Below, one piece after another: positions 52,426 through 61,186 of a DNA stretch of 64,000 bases; the first letter of the stretch is position 1, and each line of letters begins with the position of its first letter. The stretch lies in the NCBI RefSeq assembly GCF_041538065.1, contig NZ_JBGORW010000008.1, positions 1 through 64,000 of the forward strand. The letters are read 5' to 3'. This DNA comes from Leptotrichia hongkongensis (GTDB lineage: Bacteria > Fusobacteriota > Fusobacteriia > Fusobacteriales > Leptotrichiaceae). Below the pieces are notes generated by a model that was not told where the DNA came from, did not search any database, and saw only the letters and a list, made by a program, of their open reading frames with translations. The translations under genes were made by a program, and so were the position numbers.

Positions 52426-52702
52426 CTCTCTCCATTTCCAAAACTTTTCATAAACCTTACTTATTTAAACTAATTTTTAAACATATAATTTTTTTATGTT
52501 GATTTCTTATTTTGTTATTTTAGATAATTTTGGTTAATATTTTTTCTTTAACAAAATTTCACTTGTTTTTTGTTTTAGTTAAAATTAACTATTATAGTTA
52601 AACTAAAGACTGTCGTGATTTTTTTGGAATAAAATTGATTGTTTGAGCTTTTTTGAAACTTTTAAGTTACAATCAATTATAGAGTTGATAATAACTGTTA
52701 TT

Positions 52703-52800
52703 AAAAAGCGAGTTTCAATTTTATTTCAAAAAATGCTTAGACAAGCTGGGATTGTAAAGGGGATAGCGACTGATCCCCTTTACATTTAAAAAAGAAAAAA
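52703..52800 (+). repeat. Dispersed hairpin element, copy 2
   Basis: Starts with AAAAAGCGAGTTT and reaches a perfect 11-bp hairpin, GTAAAGGGGAT/ATCCCCTTTAC (52754-52764 and 52773-52783, loop AGCGACTG), followed by A-rich sequence. The same landmarks occur in order in copy 1 (38423-38515). The rest of the 481-bp gap 52426-52906 holds a palindrome, TAGTTAAAATTAACTA (52576-52591), and a 10-bp inverted repeat (52633-52642 with 52669-52678). No gene is seen there. Confidence 0.6.
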
Positions 52801-52906
52801 TATAGAAAAAACAACAATTAATCAAAAAAATTTAGAATTTTTAAAAATTATTTATCTGTATATTTAAGAAACAATTTTGTTATTAATAAAAAAATTAAAT
52901 ATGCTG

Positions 52907-53887
52907 CTATCTTAATCCTATTAAATCGTGCACCCGTATCAAGCCTACAACATTTCCATTTTCCACAACAGGCAATACATTAATCTGGCTTTTTCTGTTT
53001 TCCATCAGATGAAGTGCATCGAGAGCCATCGCATCCTTTTCAATCGTTACTGGTGTAGAAATCATAATATCAGAAGCCACATAATCAAAAAATTTCTCCT
53101 TATGCTCCAATGCACGCCGAATATCTCCTTCTGTTATAATTCCAAGCAGTTTGCCGTTTTCAAATCCTGTATCCGAAATGCACACAGCTCCTAATTTTTT
53201 CTTTGTAAGAAGCATTAATACATTCTCAATTTTCTCATCTTCTTTTACAACTGGCAATTCTTCTCCAATGTGCATTAAATCTGAAACATGTAATAATAGC
53301 CGTTTTCCAAGGCTTCCTCCTGGATGATATTTGGCAAAGTCATTTTCTGTGAAATCTTTTAATTTCATAAGGCATACGGCCAAAGCATCTCCTGTTACTA
53401 GAGTTGCTGTAGTCGAACTCATTGGCGCTTGCCCCAACGGACATGCTTCCTTTTCTACTCCAACATTTATCACAAGTTCTGCATATTTTCCCAACATAGA
53501 ATCAGGATTTCCAGTAAATGCAACTATTTTCCCTCCAATTTTTTTTATTGGCGCTAAAATGCTTAATACTTCGTCAGAATTTCCGCTGTTTGAAATGGCT
53601 ATTACCACATCTCCATCGTTAATCATTCCCAAATCACCATGAAGTGCCTCTGCTGCATTTATAAATACTGATGTTGTACCAGTTGAGGCAAGTGTCGCTG
53701 TAATTTTTTTACCAATTATTCCTGACTTTCCAATTCCTGTCACAACAACTTTATTGTTATTTTTCAAATTTAAAATCATTCGGACTAATTTTTGAAAATC
53801 ATCTCCTAGTTTACTTTTTAATTTTTCCAGTTCTGCAATTTCAATATCAAATACATTTTCAGCTTCTTTTATAATATCTATTTCCAT
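52907..53887 (-). CDS. kdsD: Arabinose-5-phosphate isomerase
   Basis: Interconverts ribulose-5-P and arabinose-5-P, the first step towards Kdo. The 326-aa protein has an N-terminal SIS sugar-isomerase domain with TGIGKSGIIGKKITATLASTG (about 51-71) and ISNSGNSDEVL (about 100). Two C-terminal CBS domains follow (about 210-326). KpsF and GutQ have the same architecture; the name kdsD is chosen because kdsA is nearby. Confidence 0.92.
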   Translation of the reverse strand: MEIDIIKEAENVFDIEIAELEKLKSKLGDDFQKLVRMILNLKNNNKVVVTGIGKSGIIGKKITATLASTGTTSVFINAAEALHGDLGMINDGDVVIAISNSGNSDEVLSILAPIKKIGGKIVAFTGNPDSMLGKYAELVINVGVEKEACPLGQAPMSSTTATLVTGDALAVCLMKLKDFTENDFAKYHPGGSLGKRLLLHVSDLMHIGEELPVVKEDEKIENVLMLLTKKKLGAVCISDTGFENGKLLGIITEGDIRRALEHKEKFFDYVASDIMISTPVTIEKDAMALDALHLMENRKSQINVLPVVENGNVVGLIRVHDLIGLR

Positions 53888-54021
53888 TTTTAGTTTTGCT
53901 CCCTTTATTCAATAAATATTTTTATATTAATGTTTTTATTACACCCAAACTTTTTTATATCAAACTATTAAATTTCAAATAACAATAAAATTCAAGTAAA
54001 ATAATCAAATGCTGTTTTTGA

Positions 54022-55143
54022 CTACTTATTTTTCATCTCAATCTTATTCAATATTTTCTTAATTTCCTGACTTTTATCCTTATGACAGACAAGCAAGGCA
54101 TCTTTTGTATTCACAATAACTATATTTTCTAGCCCAATTGTAGCAATAATTTTGTCATTTTCCTTATTAATTACGATATTTCCTTCTGATTCAATCTGCT
54201 CAAAATTATCAGCCTGCACAACGTTGCTATCCTTGTCTTTTGGAAAAATATCCTCAAGCGACTTGAAGTTTCCAACATCGTTCCAGTCAATGTCAACAGG
54301 TATGACACTAACAGATTTTGTATGCTCCATCACTCCAAAATCTATCGAAATTTTTTCAAATTTTTCAAATTCATCCTTCACAAAATCACTTAGTCTTTCT
54401 CCATAAACTTCATTTAAATCAACATTTTCGAGCATTTCTTCAATTTTTTCCAAAATAATGCCATGAGTTTCCATATGTTTTTTTATTTCATGCAAGATAA
54501 ATTCCGTTTTCCAAAGGAACATTCCACTATTCCAAAGATAATTTCCCTGCTCAATATATTTTTCAGCTAGCTCCTTATTAGGCTTTTCCCTAAATTTTTT
54601 AACTTTATATGACTTAAATCTTTCTTTATTTTCACAGTTATTTTTATCATCTTTTGATTTTTTTCTATCTATATACTCAATATATCCATACCCAGTTTCA
54701 GCATAAGTCGGCTTAACTCCCAGCGTAACAATCTTATTTTTTTCAGCCTCTTTAAACGCAAACTCCAAGCTGTCCAAAAATTCCTTTTCCTTCTTAATCA
54801 AATGATCTGATGGCAAAACTGCCATAATGCTATTCTCATAAATTTTTCTAATAATACATGCCGCATATCCAATACAGGCTGCCGTATCTCTTGCCATTGG
54901 CTCAAAAATTATATTTCTATCAGCAATCTCAGGTAATTCCTTTTTTATTATGTCAAGATACTTAATATTCGTTGAAATAAAAATTCTCTCTATTGGAATA
55001 AGTTTTTTTATCCTGTCAATTGTTTCTTTTATCATAGTCTTTTTTGATACAAGATCCAAAAACTGCTTTGGCTTATCATTTGTAGATAATGGCCAAAATC
55101 TTGTTCCACTTCCTCCAGCCATAATTAAAGCTACTTTATTCAT
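54022..55143 (-). CDS. manC: Mannose-1-phosphate guanylyltransferase
   Basis: Makes GDP-mannose. The 373-aa nucleotidyltransferase begins with MAGGSGTRFWPLS and KPKQFLDL, and has AVLPSDHLI (about 110), FREKPN (about 190) and NSGMFLWKTEF (about 210). It lacks the C-terminal isomerase domain of bifunctional ManC. GDP-mannose would feed the glycosyltransferase and flippase system downstream. Confidence 0.9.
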   Translation of the reverse strand: MNKVALIMAGGSGTRFWPLSTNDKPKQFLDLVSKKTMIKETIDRIKKLIPIERIFISTNIKYLDIIKKELPEIADRNIIFEPMARDTAACIGYAACIIRKIYENSIMAVLPSDHLIKKEKEFLDSLEFAFKEAEKNKIVTLGVKPTYAETGYGYIEYIDRKKSKDDKNNCENKERFKSYKVKKFREKPNKELAEKYIEQGNYLWNSGMFLWKTEFILHEIKKHMETHGIILEKIEEMLENVDLNEVYGERLSDFVKDEFEKFEKISIDFGVMEHTKSVSVIPVDIDWNDVGNFKSLEDIFPKDKDSNVVQADNFEQIESEGNIVINKENDKIIATIGLENIVIVNTKDALLVCHKDKSQEIKKILNKIEMKNK

Positions 55144-55287
55144 ATCTTTCTCCTGTTCTTCAATTAATTTTATTTATCATTCTGCTTTTTATTTTTCAAT
55201 TATTTTTCCAGTTAAGAGTATAACATAATTTATTTGTTTTATCAAAAGGAATATTTTAGAAAAATATTAGGAAAAAAAGAAATATTA

Positions 55288-55296
55288 TGATAAAAT
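55288..55296 (+). promoter_or_regulatory. Extended -10 of the kdsA promoter
   Basis: TGATAAAAT about 37 bp before the kdsA start is an extended -10 box (TG at 55288-55289, -10 at 55291-55296). The -35 is poor, as expected when TGn is present. The 189-bp gap to manC is a divergent promoter region. Confidence 0.45.
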
Positions 55297-55332
55297 GAAA
55301 ATATAAGAAAATTTTTTAGAAAGGAATTGGAT

Positions 55333-56172
55333 ATGTTAATAGATAAAGTTAAAAAAGTTAAAATTACTGATAATATCACAATTGGTAATGATAAGATCTT
55401 TTTAATAGCTGGACCTTGTGTAATTGAATCAGAAGATTTAGTTATGGAAGTAGCTGCAAAAATGAAAGAAATTACTGATAAACTTGGAATTCAGTATGTA
55501 TTTAAGGCTTCGTTTGACAAGGCTAACCGTTCTTCTATTTCTTCATTTAGAGGACCAGGACTTGAAAAGGGACTTGAAATTTTGTCAAGAGTTAAAGAAA
55601 AATACGGTGTTGCTCTTGCTACAGACATTCATGAGCCACATCAATGCAAGGAAGCTGCAAAAGTTATTGATTTACTTCAAATTCCTGCCTTTTTATCAAG
55701 ACAGACTGATTTACTCATCGCAGCAGCAGAAACTGGAAAAGCAGTTAATATCAAAAAAGGTCAATTTTTAGCACCTTGGGATATGAAAAATGTTGTAAAG
55801 AAATTTCAGGAAGTTGGAAATGAAAATATAATGCTTTGTGAACGTGGAGCTTCGTTTGGATATAATAATCTTGTTGTAGATATGCGTGGACTTTTGGAAA
55901 TGAGAAAATTTGGATATCCAGTCGTATTTGACGCTACACATTCAGTACAAATTCCTGGCGGACAGGGCGAAACTTCAGGAGGTAACCGTGCTTATGTGTA
56001 TCCACTTGCAAGAGCTGCAGTATCTGTTGGAGTTGATGGAATATTTGCAGAAGTACACCCTGAACCTGATAAAGGATTGTCTGACGGTCCAAATATGCTA
56101 AAATTAGACGATGTAGAAAAAATCTTAACGAAATTGCTTCAATATGATAAATTGACAAAGGAGTTAATATAA
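55333..56172 (+). CDS. kdsA: 3-Deoxy-8-phosphooctulonate synthase
   Basis: Condenses arabinose-5-P (from KdsD) with phosphoenolpyruvate to Kdo-8-P for LPS. The 279-aa TIM-barrel has IAGPCVIES, FKASFDKANRSS (about 57), ATDIHEPHQ, SRQTDLL and the ERGASFGYNNLVVDMRGL segment (about 175), then FDATHSVQ. The ATG at 55333 follows AAGGA. The frame could begin at a TTG 6 nt earlier, which is not needed. Confidence 0.97.
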   Translation: MLIDKVKKVKITDNITIGNDKIFLIAGPCVIESEDLVMEVAAKMKEITDKLGIQYVFKASFDKANRSSISSFRGPGLEKGLEILSRVKEKYGVALATDIHEPHQCKEAAKVIDLLQIPAFLSRQTDLLIAAAETGKAVNIKKGQFLAPWDMKNVVKKFQEVGNENIMLCERGASFGYNNLVVDMRGLLEMRKFGYPVVFDATHSVQIPGGQGETSGGNRAYVYPLARAAVSVGVDGIFAEVHPEPDKGLSDGPNMLKLDDVEKILTKLLQYDKLTKELI

Positions 56173-56209
56173 AAATTTTTAAAATATAAATTTTAGGAGG
56201 AATAGATTT

Positions 56210-57295
56210 ATGAGTTCAAAATTATTATTGACACCAGGGCCAACTAATATTCCAGAAGAATATCTGGAAATTTTTGGAAAGGATATTATCCACCACAGAA
56301 CACCTGAATTTAGAAGAATTATGAAAGAAAACAATGAAAATTTGAAAAAAGTATTCAAAACTAAAAATGATGTTGCTGTTATAACTTCATCTGGTACAGG
56401 TTCAATGGAAACTGCCATTGTAAACTTTTTTTCAAGAGGTGACAAGGTTCTTGCCATAAATACTGGATATTTTGGGGATAGATTTAGAAAAATTGCTGAA
56501 ATTTATGGATTAAATGTAATTAATTTACAATATGAATTTGGAGAAAGCTACAATTTGGAGGATGTAAAGAAAGTTATTTCAGAAAATCCAGATTTAAAAG
56601 GAATTTTAGCCACTCATAGCGAAACTTCAGTTGGTATTCTGAATGACATAAAATCTTTAGGAGATTTGACAAAAAATACTGATATTTTGCTAATTGTTGA
56701 CACAATCAGTGGACTTGTTGTAAATGAATTTGATTTTGATGGATGGCATGTGGATGTGGCGATTGCAGGAAGCCAAAAGGCATTTCTAATACCTCCAGGA
56801 CTATCATTTGTTGCAATAAGCGATAAAGCAAAAAAAGCTATGGAAGTTTCTGATTTACCTAAATATTATTTTGATTTGAAGCAATATGCAAAATATTTTG
56901 AAGAAAACGGAGAAACGCCATACACTCCAGCAATTGCTTTAATTCTAACATTGAATCAGTCATTAAAAGACTTGATAAAAAATGGAATTGAAAACACAAT
57001 TAAGCAAAAACACGATTTGAGAAAATATGTTGAAGAAAAAGCTCAAAAACTTGGGTTTGAACTATTAGTTAAAAATGAGGCAAATAGAACAAATACACTA
57101 ATTTCAGTTTATAGAGAAGGAATTATTATAAAATCAATAATTTCAGCCCTTGAAGAACAAGGATACACTGTTACAGGCGGAAAGGGAAAATATGCTGAAA
57201 GCCTTATGAGAATTGGAATTTTAGGACAAATTTCCAAGGAACAGCTTGATGATTTCTTTGTAATCTTTGAAAAAGAATTAAAAAAACAATTATAA
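56210..57295 (+). CDS. Class V aminotransferase (alanine-glyoxylate/serine-pyruvate type)
   Basis: A 361-aa PLP enzyme. LLTPGPTNIPEEYLE opens the sequence, SSGTGSMETAIVN is near residue 64, and the PLP Lys lies in AIAGSQKAFLIPPG (about 190). It resembles alanine-glyoxylate and serine-pyruvate aminotransferases (PucG-like); the physiological substrate is uncertain. It follows kdsA by 37 nt, with AGGAGG before the ATG. Confidence 0.85.
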   Translation: MSSKLLLTPGPTNIPEEYLEIFGKDIIHHRTPEFRRIMKENNENLKKVFKTKNDVAVITSSGTGSMETAIVNFFSRGDKVLAINTGYFGDRFRKIAEIYGLNVINLQYEFGESYNLEDVKKVISENPDLKGILATHSETSVGILNDIKSLGDLTKNTDILLIVDTISGLVVNEFDFDGWHVDVAIAGSQKAFLIPPGLSFVAISDKAKKAMEVSDLPKYYFDLKQYAKYFEENGETPYTPAIALILTLNQSLKDLIKNGIENTIKQKHDLRKYVEEKAQKLGFELLVKNEANRTNTLISVYREGIIIKSIISALEEQGYTVTGGKGKYAESLMRIGILGQISKEQLDDFFVIFEKELKKQL

Positions 57296-57308
57296 AAAAC
57301 AAAAAAAT

Positions 57309-57339
57309 ATAGAAAGTTATCATTTTTTTAACTTTCTAT
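57309..57339 (+). other. Intergenic hairpin between the aminotransferase gene and lgt
   Basis: A perfect 11-bp stem, ATAGAAAGTTA with TAACTTTCTAT, and a 9-nt loop, with no strong T-run after it. It could reduce read-through or stabilise the upstream mRNA. Confidence 0.4.
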
Positions 57340-57364
57340 TTCAAAATATTGAAAAGGAGCATAA

Positions 57365-58273
57365 ATGAAACCATATTTATTTAAAATTGGAGGTTTTGAA
57401 CTTAGAATTTATAGTTTAATGTATATTTTAGCTTTTCTTTTTGGAATGTTTATCGCACTTGCTGATGATGTTGCCGAAAAAAGAGGCGTTGATGATAGAA
57501 AAATTATTGAAGATTTTGCATTTACTACAATAGTAGCAGGATTAATCGGGGCAAGATTATATTATGTTATTTTTAAATTTTCAGATTATATTGGAAACCC
57601 TTTATCTATCCTGTACATCTGGGAAGGTGGACTTGCAATTCACGGTGGAATTATCGGAGCATTTATAGGCTCATGTTACTATGCCAAAAAAAATAAAATG
57701 AACTTATGGGTTCTTACAGATATGGCTGTTGGCCCTTTACTGTTTGGACAGTTTCTAGGAAGATTTGGAAACTTGGCAAATGGGGAAGTTCATGGAGTAC
57801 CTACGTTTACTCCACTTAGCGTAATTTTTTCAGGAAAGTTCAATGAATGGTGGGCAAAATACCAGTCATTAAGTGCCACTGCACAAGCTCAGTTTAAACA
57901 GCTTGTTCCTTGGGGACTAAGTTTTCCATTAGACACTCCTGCTGGATCAGAATTTCCAAATTTACCGCTGCACCCCGCTATGCTTTATGAAGCGTTCCTG
58001 AATTTAATTGGATTTATAATTCTTTGGTTCTATTTTAGAAAAAAAGAATACAATCCAGGAATATTATCAATGATTTATTTAATCATGTATGCAATTATAA
58101 GAATGTTTGTAAGTACATTTAGAGCAGAAGATTTATTAATTTTTGGAATAAGACTTCCATATTTGATAAGTATAGTTATGATTATTGTTGCTATTATTGG
58201 AATAAAAATTTTTAGCAGTCCAGAAAGAAAATTTGTGCCTGTCAAAAAAGAAGAAGAAACTCAAAAAAATTAA
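57365..58273 (+). CDS. lgt: Prolipoprotein diacylglyceryl transferase
   Basis: Membrane enzyme attaching diacylglycerol to the lipobox Cys of lipoproteins, several of which are encoded in this window. The 302-aa protein has about seven helices, the Lgt signature GRFGNLANGEVHG (about 136-148), GGLAIHGGIIGAF (about 88) and LPLHPAMLYEAFLN (about 200). AAAAGGAG precedes the ATG. Confidence 0.95.
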   Translation: MKPYLFKIGGFELRIYSLMYILAFLFGMFIALADDVAEKRGVDDRKIIEDFAFTTIVAGLIGARLYYVIFKFSDYIGNPLSILYIWEGGLAIHGGIIGAFIGSCYYAKKNKMNLWVLTDMAVGPLLFGQFLGRFGNLANGEVHGVPTFTPLSVIFSGKFNEWWAKYQSLSATAQAQFKQLVPWGLSFPLDTPAGSEFPNLPLHPAMLYEAFLNLIGFIILWFYFRKKEYNPGILSMIYLIMYAIIRMFVSTFRAEDLLIFGIRLPYLISIVMIIVAIIGIKIFSSPERKFVPVKKEEETQKN

Positions 58274-58279
58274 TACTAA

Positions 58280-58320
58280 AAAAACTGTCATTTCTCTAAA
58301 AAGATTTGACAGTTTTTTTA
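58280..58320 (+). terminator. Terminator after lgt
   Basis: An 11-bp stem, AAAAACTGTCA (58280-58290) with TGACAGTTTTT (58307-58317), followed by further T. It ends the plus-strand kdsA-lgt unit and may also act on the converging minus-strand transcript. Confidence 0.8.
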
Positions 58321-58342
58321 TTACCATTAAAATTAAATTTTA

Positions 58343-58900
58343 TTATTTTTTGTTTTCTGTTCGTCTTTTTCCACGGTTATCTACCAATGCGTCAATTCCA
58401 CCTTTTTCAAATTTTTTCACCCAAGAATAAATTTGCTGGTATGAAATACCGTATTTTTTGATAGCCAGATTATAATCATAATCATTTTTTTGACAAAAAC
58501 GCACGGCTTCAACTTTAGCATCTATAGATTTTCTTACGTGTTTTTTTAATAATGAAAAGTTTCCATTTACATCTATACTTCTTCTATAATCTCTAATCCA
58601 GTAATTTAATACACTTACAGATGCAATTTCATATTTTTTACAAATTTCAAATAAAGAACCTTCATTATTTAGATAGCTTTGAACAGCTTTTTCTTTAACT
58701 TCACGAGGATAATGCCTATTTTTATCTTCAACCATTATACTTTCTTCACCAATCTCCAGATACTTTTTCTTCCAAGTCATTAATGAAGATTTTGCAATAC
58801 CATATTCCTTTGCTAATCCTTGAATAGTTCCTTTCCCTTCCAGTATTTTCTTTACAAGCTCAATTTTTAATTCATTAGATATTTTCGATTTTCTTCCCAT
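58343..58900 (-). CDS. Orphan IS3-type OrfA/HTH protein
   Basis: A 185-aa protein with two or three helix-turn-helix units: KIELVKKILEGKGTIQGLAKEYGIAKSS (in pieces, about 10-40), SLFEICKKYEIASVSVLNYW (about 85-105) and a third near IKKYGISYQQIYSWVKKFEKG. This matches the DNA-binding OrfA of IS150-like IS3 elements. No OrfB (DDE) frame and no element ends are found nearby. It may be a stranded transposase half or a domesticated regulator. AAAGGG lies 7 nt before the ATG at 58900. Confidence 0.7.
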   Translation of the reverse strand: MGRKSKISNELKIELVKKILEGKGTIQGLAKEYGIAKSSLMTWKKKYLEIGEESIMVEDKNRHYPREVKEKAVQSYLNNEGSLFEICKKYEIASVSVLNYWIRDYRRSIDVNGNFSLLKKHVRKSIDAKVEAVRFCQKNDYDYNLAIKKYGISYQQIYSWVKKFEKGGIDALVDNRGKRRTENKK

Positions 58901-59026
58901 TAAATTACCCTTTCTAAACAAAATATATTCTTTATTTTTTTAATTTTTATTATTGAAAATTTTTTCAGAAATATAAAACCTAAAATAAAACTAGATTTTA
59001 TATAATCTGAGATATATTTATATTTT

Positions 59027-59707
59027 TTATACTAAATAATACACAGCGAAAAAATGCGAGATACTTCCCATAATTACAAAGATATGCCAAATCATATGAT
59101 TAAATTTGCAAATTTTCCATGAATAAAATATTGTTCCAAGTGAATAGAGAACTCCACCCAAAACTAAATAAATTAATGAAACTCGGTTTATATTATTTAT
59201 CAAATCATTCCAGGCAAATACAATCATCCATCCCATTATTAAATAAAGCAAGGTAGAAAACAGTTTAAACTTTCCTGTGAAAAATGCTTTAAATAAAATT
59301 CCTAAAAAACATACTATCCATTGAATTGCTAATATAACCTTATTCATTGGCGAATTGACAACTAAATATAAAAACGGAGTATAAGAAGCAGCTATCAAAA
59401 TGTAAATTGCTGAGTGATCAAAAATTTCAAATACCATTTTAGCTGTTCCAGGTTTTAGTCCGTGATATATAGATGACATTGTATAAAGAACAATTAATCC
59501 AAAGCCAAATGCCATAAAGGATATTATTGTTCCCACATCACGCACCCAGCTCGCACGTATTGTTAAAATTATAAAAGCTAATATTGATAATCCAGCTCCT
59601 ACAGTATGACTTACAAAATTAGCAATTTCTTCTCCACGTGAAAACTTTTCTGCTTGTTCGTGTATATCATTTAGTAAATTATTACTTTTCTTAGTTTTTT
59701 TAGTCAT
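59027..59707 (-). CDS. Hemolysin III / TrhA family membrane protein
   Basis: A 226-aa PAQR-type protein with seven predicted helices. Family motifs are NFVSHTVGAGLSILAF (His in helix 1), YHGLKPGTAKMVFEIFDHSAIYILIAASYTPF (in pieces, about 105-135) and NHMIWHIFVIMGSISHFFAVYY, which supplies the metal-binding His pair near the C-terminus. Relatives affect membrane energetics and lipid balance. AAAGGA precedes the ATG at 59707; an upstream extension to 59770 is rejected. Confidence 0.88.
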   Translation of the reverse strand: MTKKTKKSNNLLNDIHEQAEKFSRGEEIANFVSHTVGAGLSILAFIILTIRASWVRDVGTIISFMAFGFGLIVLYTMSSIYHGLKPGTAKMVFEIFDHSAIYILIAASYTPFLYLVVNSPMNKVILAIQWIVCFLGILFKAFFTGKFKLFSTLLYLIMGWMIVFAWNDLINNINRVSLIYLVLGGVLYSLGTIFYSWKICKFNHMIWHIFVIMGSISHFFAVYYLV

Positions 59708-59944
59708 ATCTTTCCTTTCAGATACAAAGATACTTTTTATATTTAAACATGTAACCTTGATTAAAATCATTGCTTAAATACCTTGTTTTTAGGTCATTTA
59801 ACATACAAAATCAAATTTAAAATAACAACGTTATATTATAAATTCTACCATATAAATTTTAGCAAAATATTTAATTTTACTTATAAATCAATTGGTTTGT
59901 TTTGTGTGATTAAATGTATTTAATTTTTTTTAGAAGTATATCAC

Positions 59945-59974
59945 CTGTTATAATACTTTGTTCTATTATAACAG
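59945..59974. other. Perfect 11-bp hairpin in the 59708-60300 gap
   Basis: CTGTTATAATA and TATTATAACAG pair around an 8-nt loop. It is followed on the plus strand by ATGTTTTAATTTT, so it could be a weak terminator. The rest of this 593-bp gap holds a MITE-like end (60031-60050) and a possible third hairpin element (60155-60220). No gene is seen. Confidence 0.35.
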
Positions 59975-60030
59975 ATGTTTTAATTTTATTCAACCCAAAA
60001 TAAAATTTTTTTTGTATTTTAGTAAAAATT

Positions 60031-60050
60031 TATACTAAACTCTGTTTAAA
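60031..60050. repeat. Isolated end of the MITE-like element
   Basis: TATACTAAACTCTGTTTAAA matches the left end of the 2227-2343 element at 18 of 20 bases, and the two differences are also the variable positions there. A matching right end is not clear; a weak TTTAAACTGCTAAAA lies near 60287. Confidence 0.5.
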
Positions 60051-60300
60051 AATAGGAATAATTTTTATAATAAGGCTATTTGATAACTAATTTATAATCT
60101 TTCAACTAAAATATTTTTTATTACTTTTTAAATATTTTGAATAATAAATATTTTTTCTTTTTTATTTTCGTAGAATTGCTCATCGCTATCCTACAACCTA
60201 TGGATAGACTCACTTTTCTTTATTCATCAGTCATCAAATAGTCACAGTTGAACCCATCGATTTATGCTCAAACCTATATTAATTTAAACTGCTAAAATTA

Positions 60301-61080
60301 TTATTTTATCTTTCTATCTAAATACTCTACGTTCAAATATATTATACTATGCAAAATTATAAAAAATATAACCATGAAAGTATTAATAAATTCCCCAGCA
60401 ATTACGCCAAAATTAGAAACCAAGAGTAGCAAGTTAATACCTAGCTCTTCAAAAAGTGAAACTATTGGAAGTAAAAAAATAAATATTGCTGAAAAAGAAA
60501 AAATAAGGCAAAGAATACCAGGAAATACCATTTTTAATTTATTTCCTTTAATTAAATGCAAATTATAATCCCAAGATTCTCTTAAATCAAATGGTCTTGC
60601 AGAAAATAACGGTATGAAGTAAAATAAGTAAATCCAAAAAATTACTAGCACCACCAAAGACACTGTTCCAAAAACTAAATTAAATTCATCAAAAAACAAA
60701 GGGAAAGGCAAATATCGAAATATATAACTAATTATGTAATATATCAAATATAAAAGGAAAAATTTTGAGGCTGATTTATCTAATCTTGAATAATTTTTCT
60801 CTTCTATTTTAAAAATTATTTTTTGATAAAACAGAAAAAATGCCAAATAATAACAAAATTTAAAAATTTGAAGTATATTTGTAAATGATGAAATTCCAGT
60901 ACTCACACTGATAAATCCTATAGTAATTTTGACACAAGATATAAAAAAGAAAAAAAGTATCCACCACACATCATTCCTGTCAAATATAAATTTCCCTAAT
61001 ACAAAAAAAGTATACCTTATTTGTTGAAAAATATTTAAATTCTTTTCTGTTAATTTCTCCTGTAATTCCTTCATATCCAT
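60301..61080 (-). CDS. Multi-pass membrane protein
   Basis: A 259-aa protein with about six hydrophobic helices after a charged N-terminus of about 35 residues. Segment patterns (FFLLYLIYYIISYIFRYLPF, IPLFSARPFDLRESWDYN) resemble small DUF975-like membrane proteins, but the family call is weak. It sits between the TrhA-like and LPS-bridge genes. Function unknown. Confidence 0.65.
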   Translation of the reverse strand: MDMKELQEKLTEKNLNIFQQIRYTFFVLGKFIFDRNDVWWILFFFFISCVKITIGFISVSTGISSFTNILQIFKFCYYLAFFLFYQKIIFKIEEKNYSRLDKSASKFFLLYLIYYIISYIFRYLPFPLFFDEFNLVFGTVSLVVLVIFWIYLFYFIPLFSARPFDLRESWDYNLHLIKGNKLKMVFPGILCLIFSFSAIFIFLLPIVSLFEELGINLLLLVSNFGVIAGEFINTFMVIFFIILHSIIYLNVEYLDRKIK

Positions 61081-61143
61081 AATTTTTTATAATCCCTTTC
61101 TTTTTTAGTTTTATTTAATAAAATCTTAAGTACATATTTAAAG

Positions 61144-61170
61144 AAAAGTGAGTATTCTCTACCCACTTTT
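61144..61170. terminator. Terminator after the LptC/LptA-like gene (bidirectional)
   Basis: AAAAGTGAGTA (61144-61154) pairs with TACCCACTTTT (61160-61170) over 11 bp, with one wobble pair and a 5-nt loop, and T-rich sequence at both outer edges. It lies 17 nt past the stop codon at 61187. Confidence 0.7.
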
Positions 61171-61186
61171 TCCATATTACATATTA

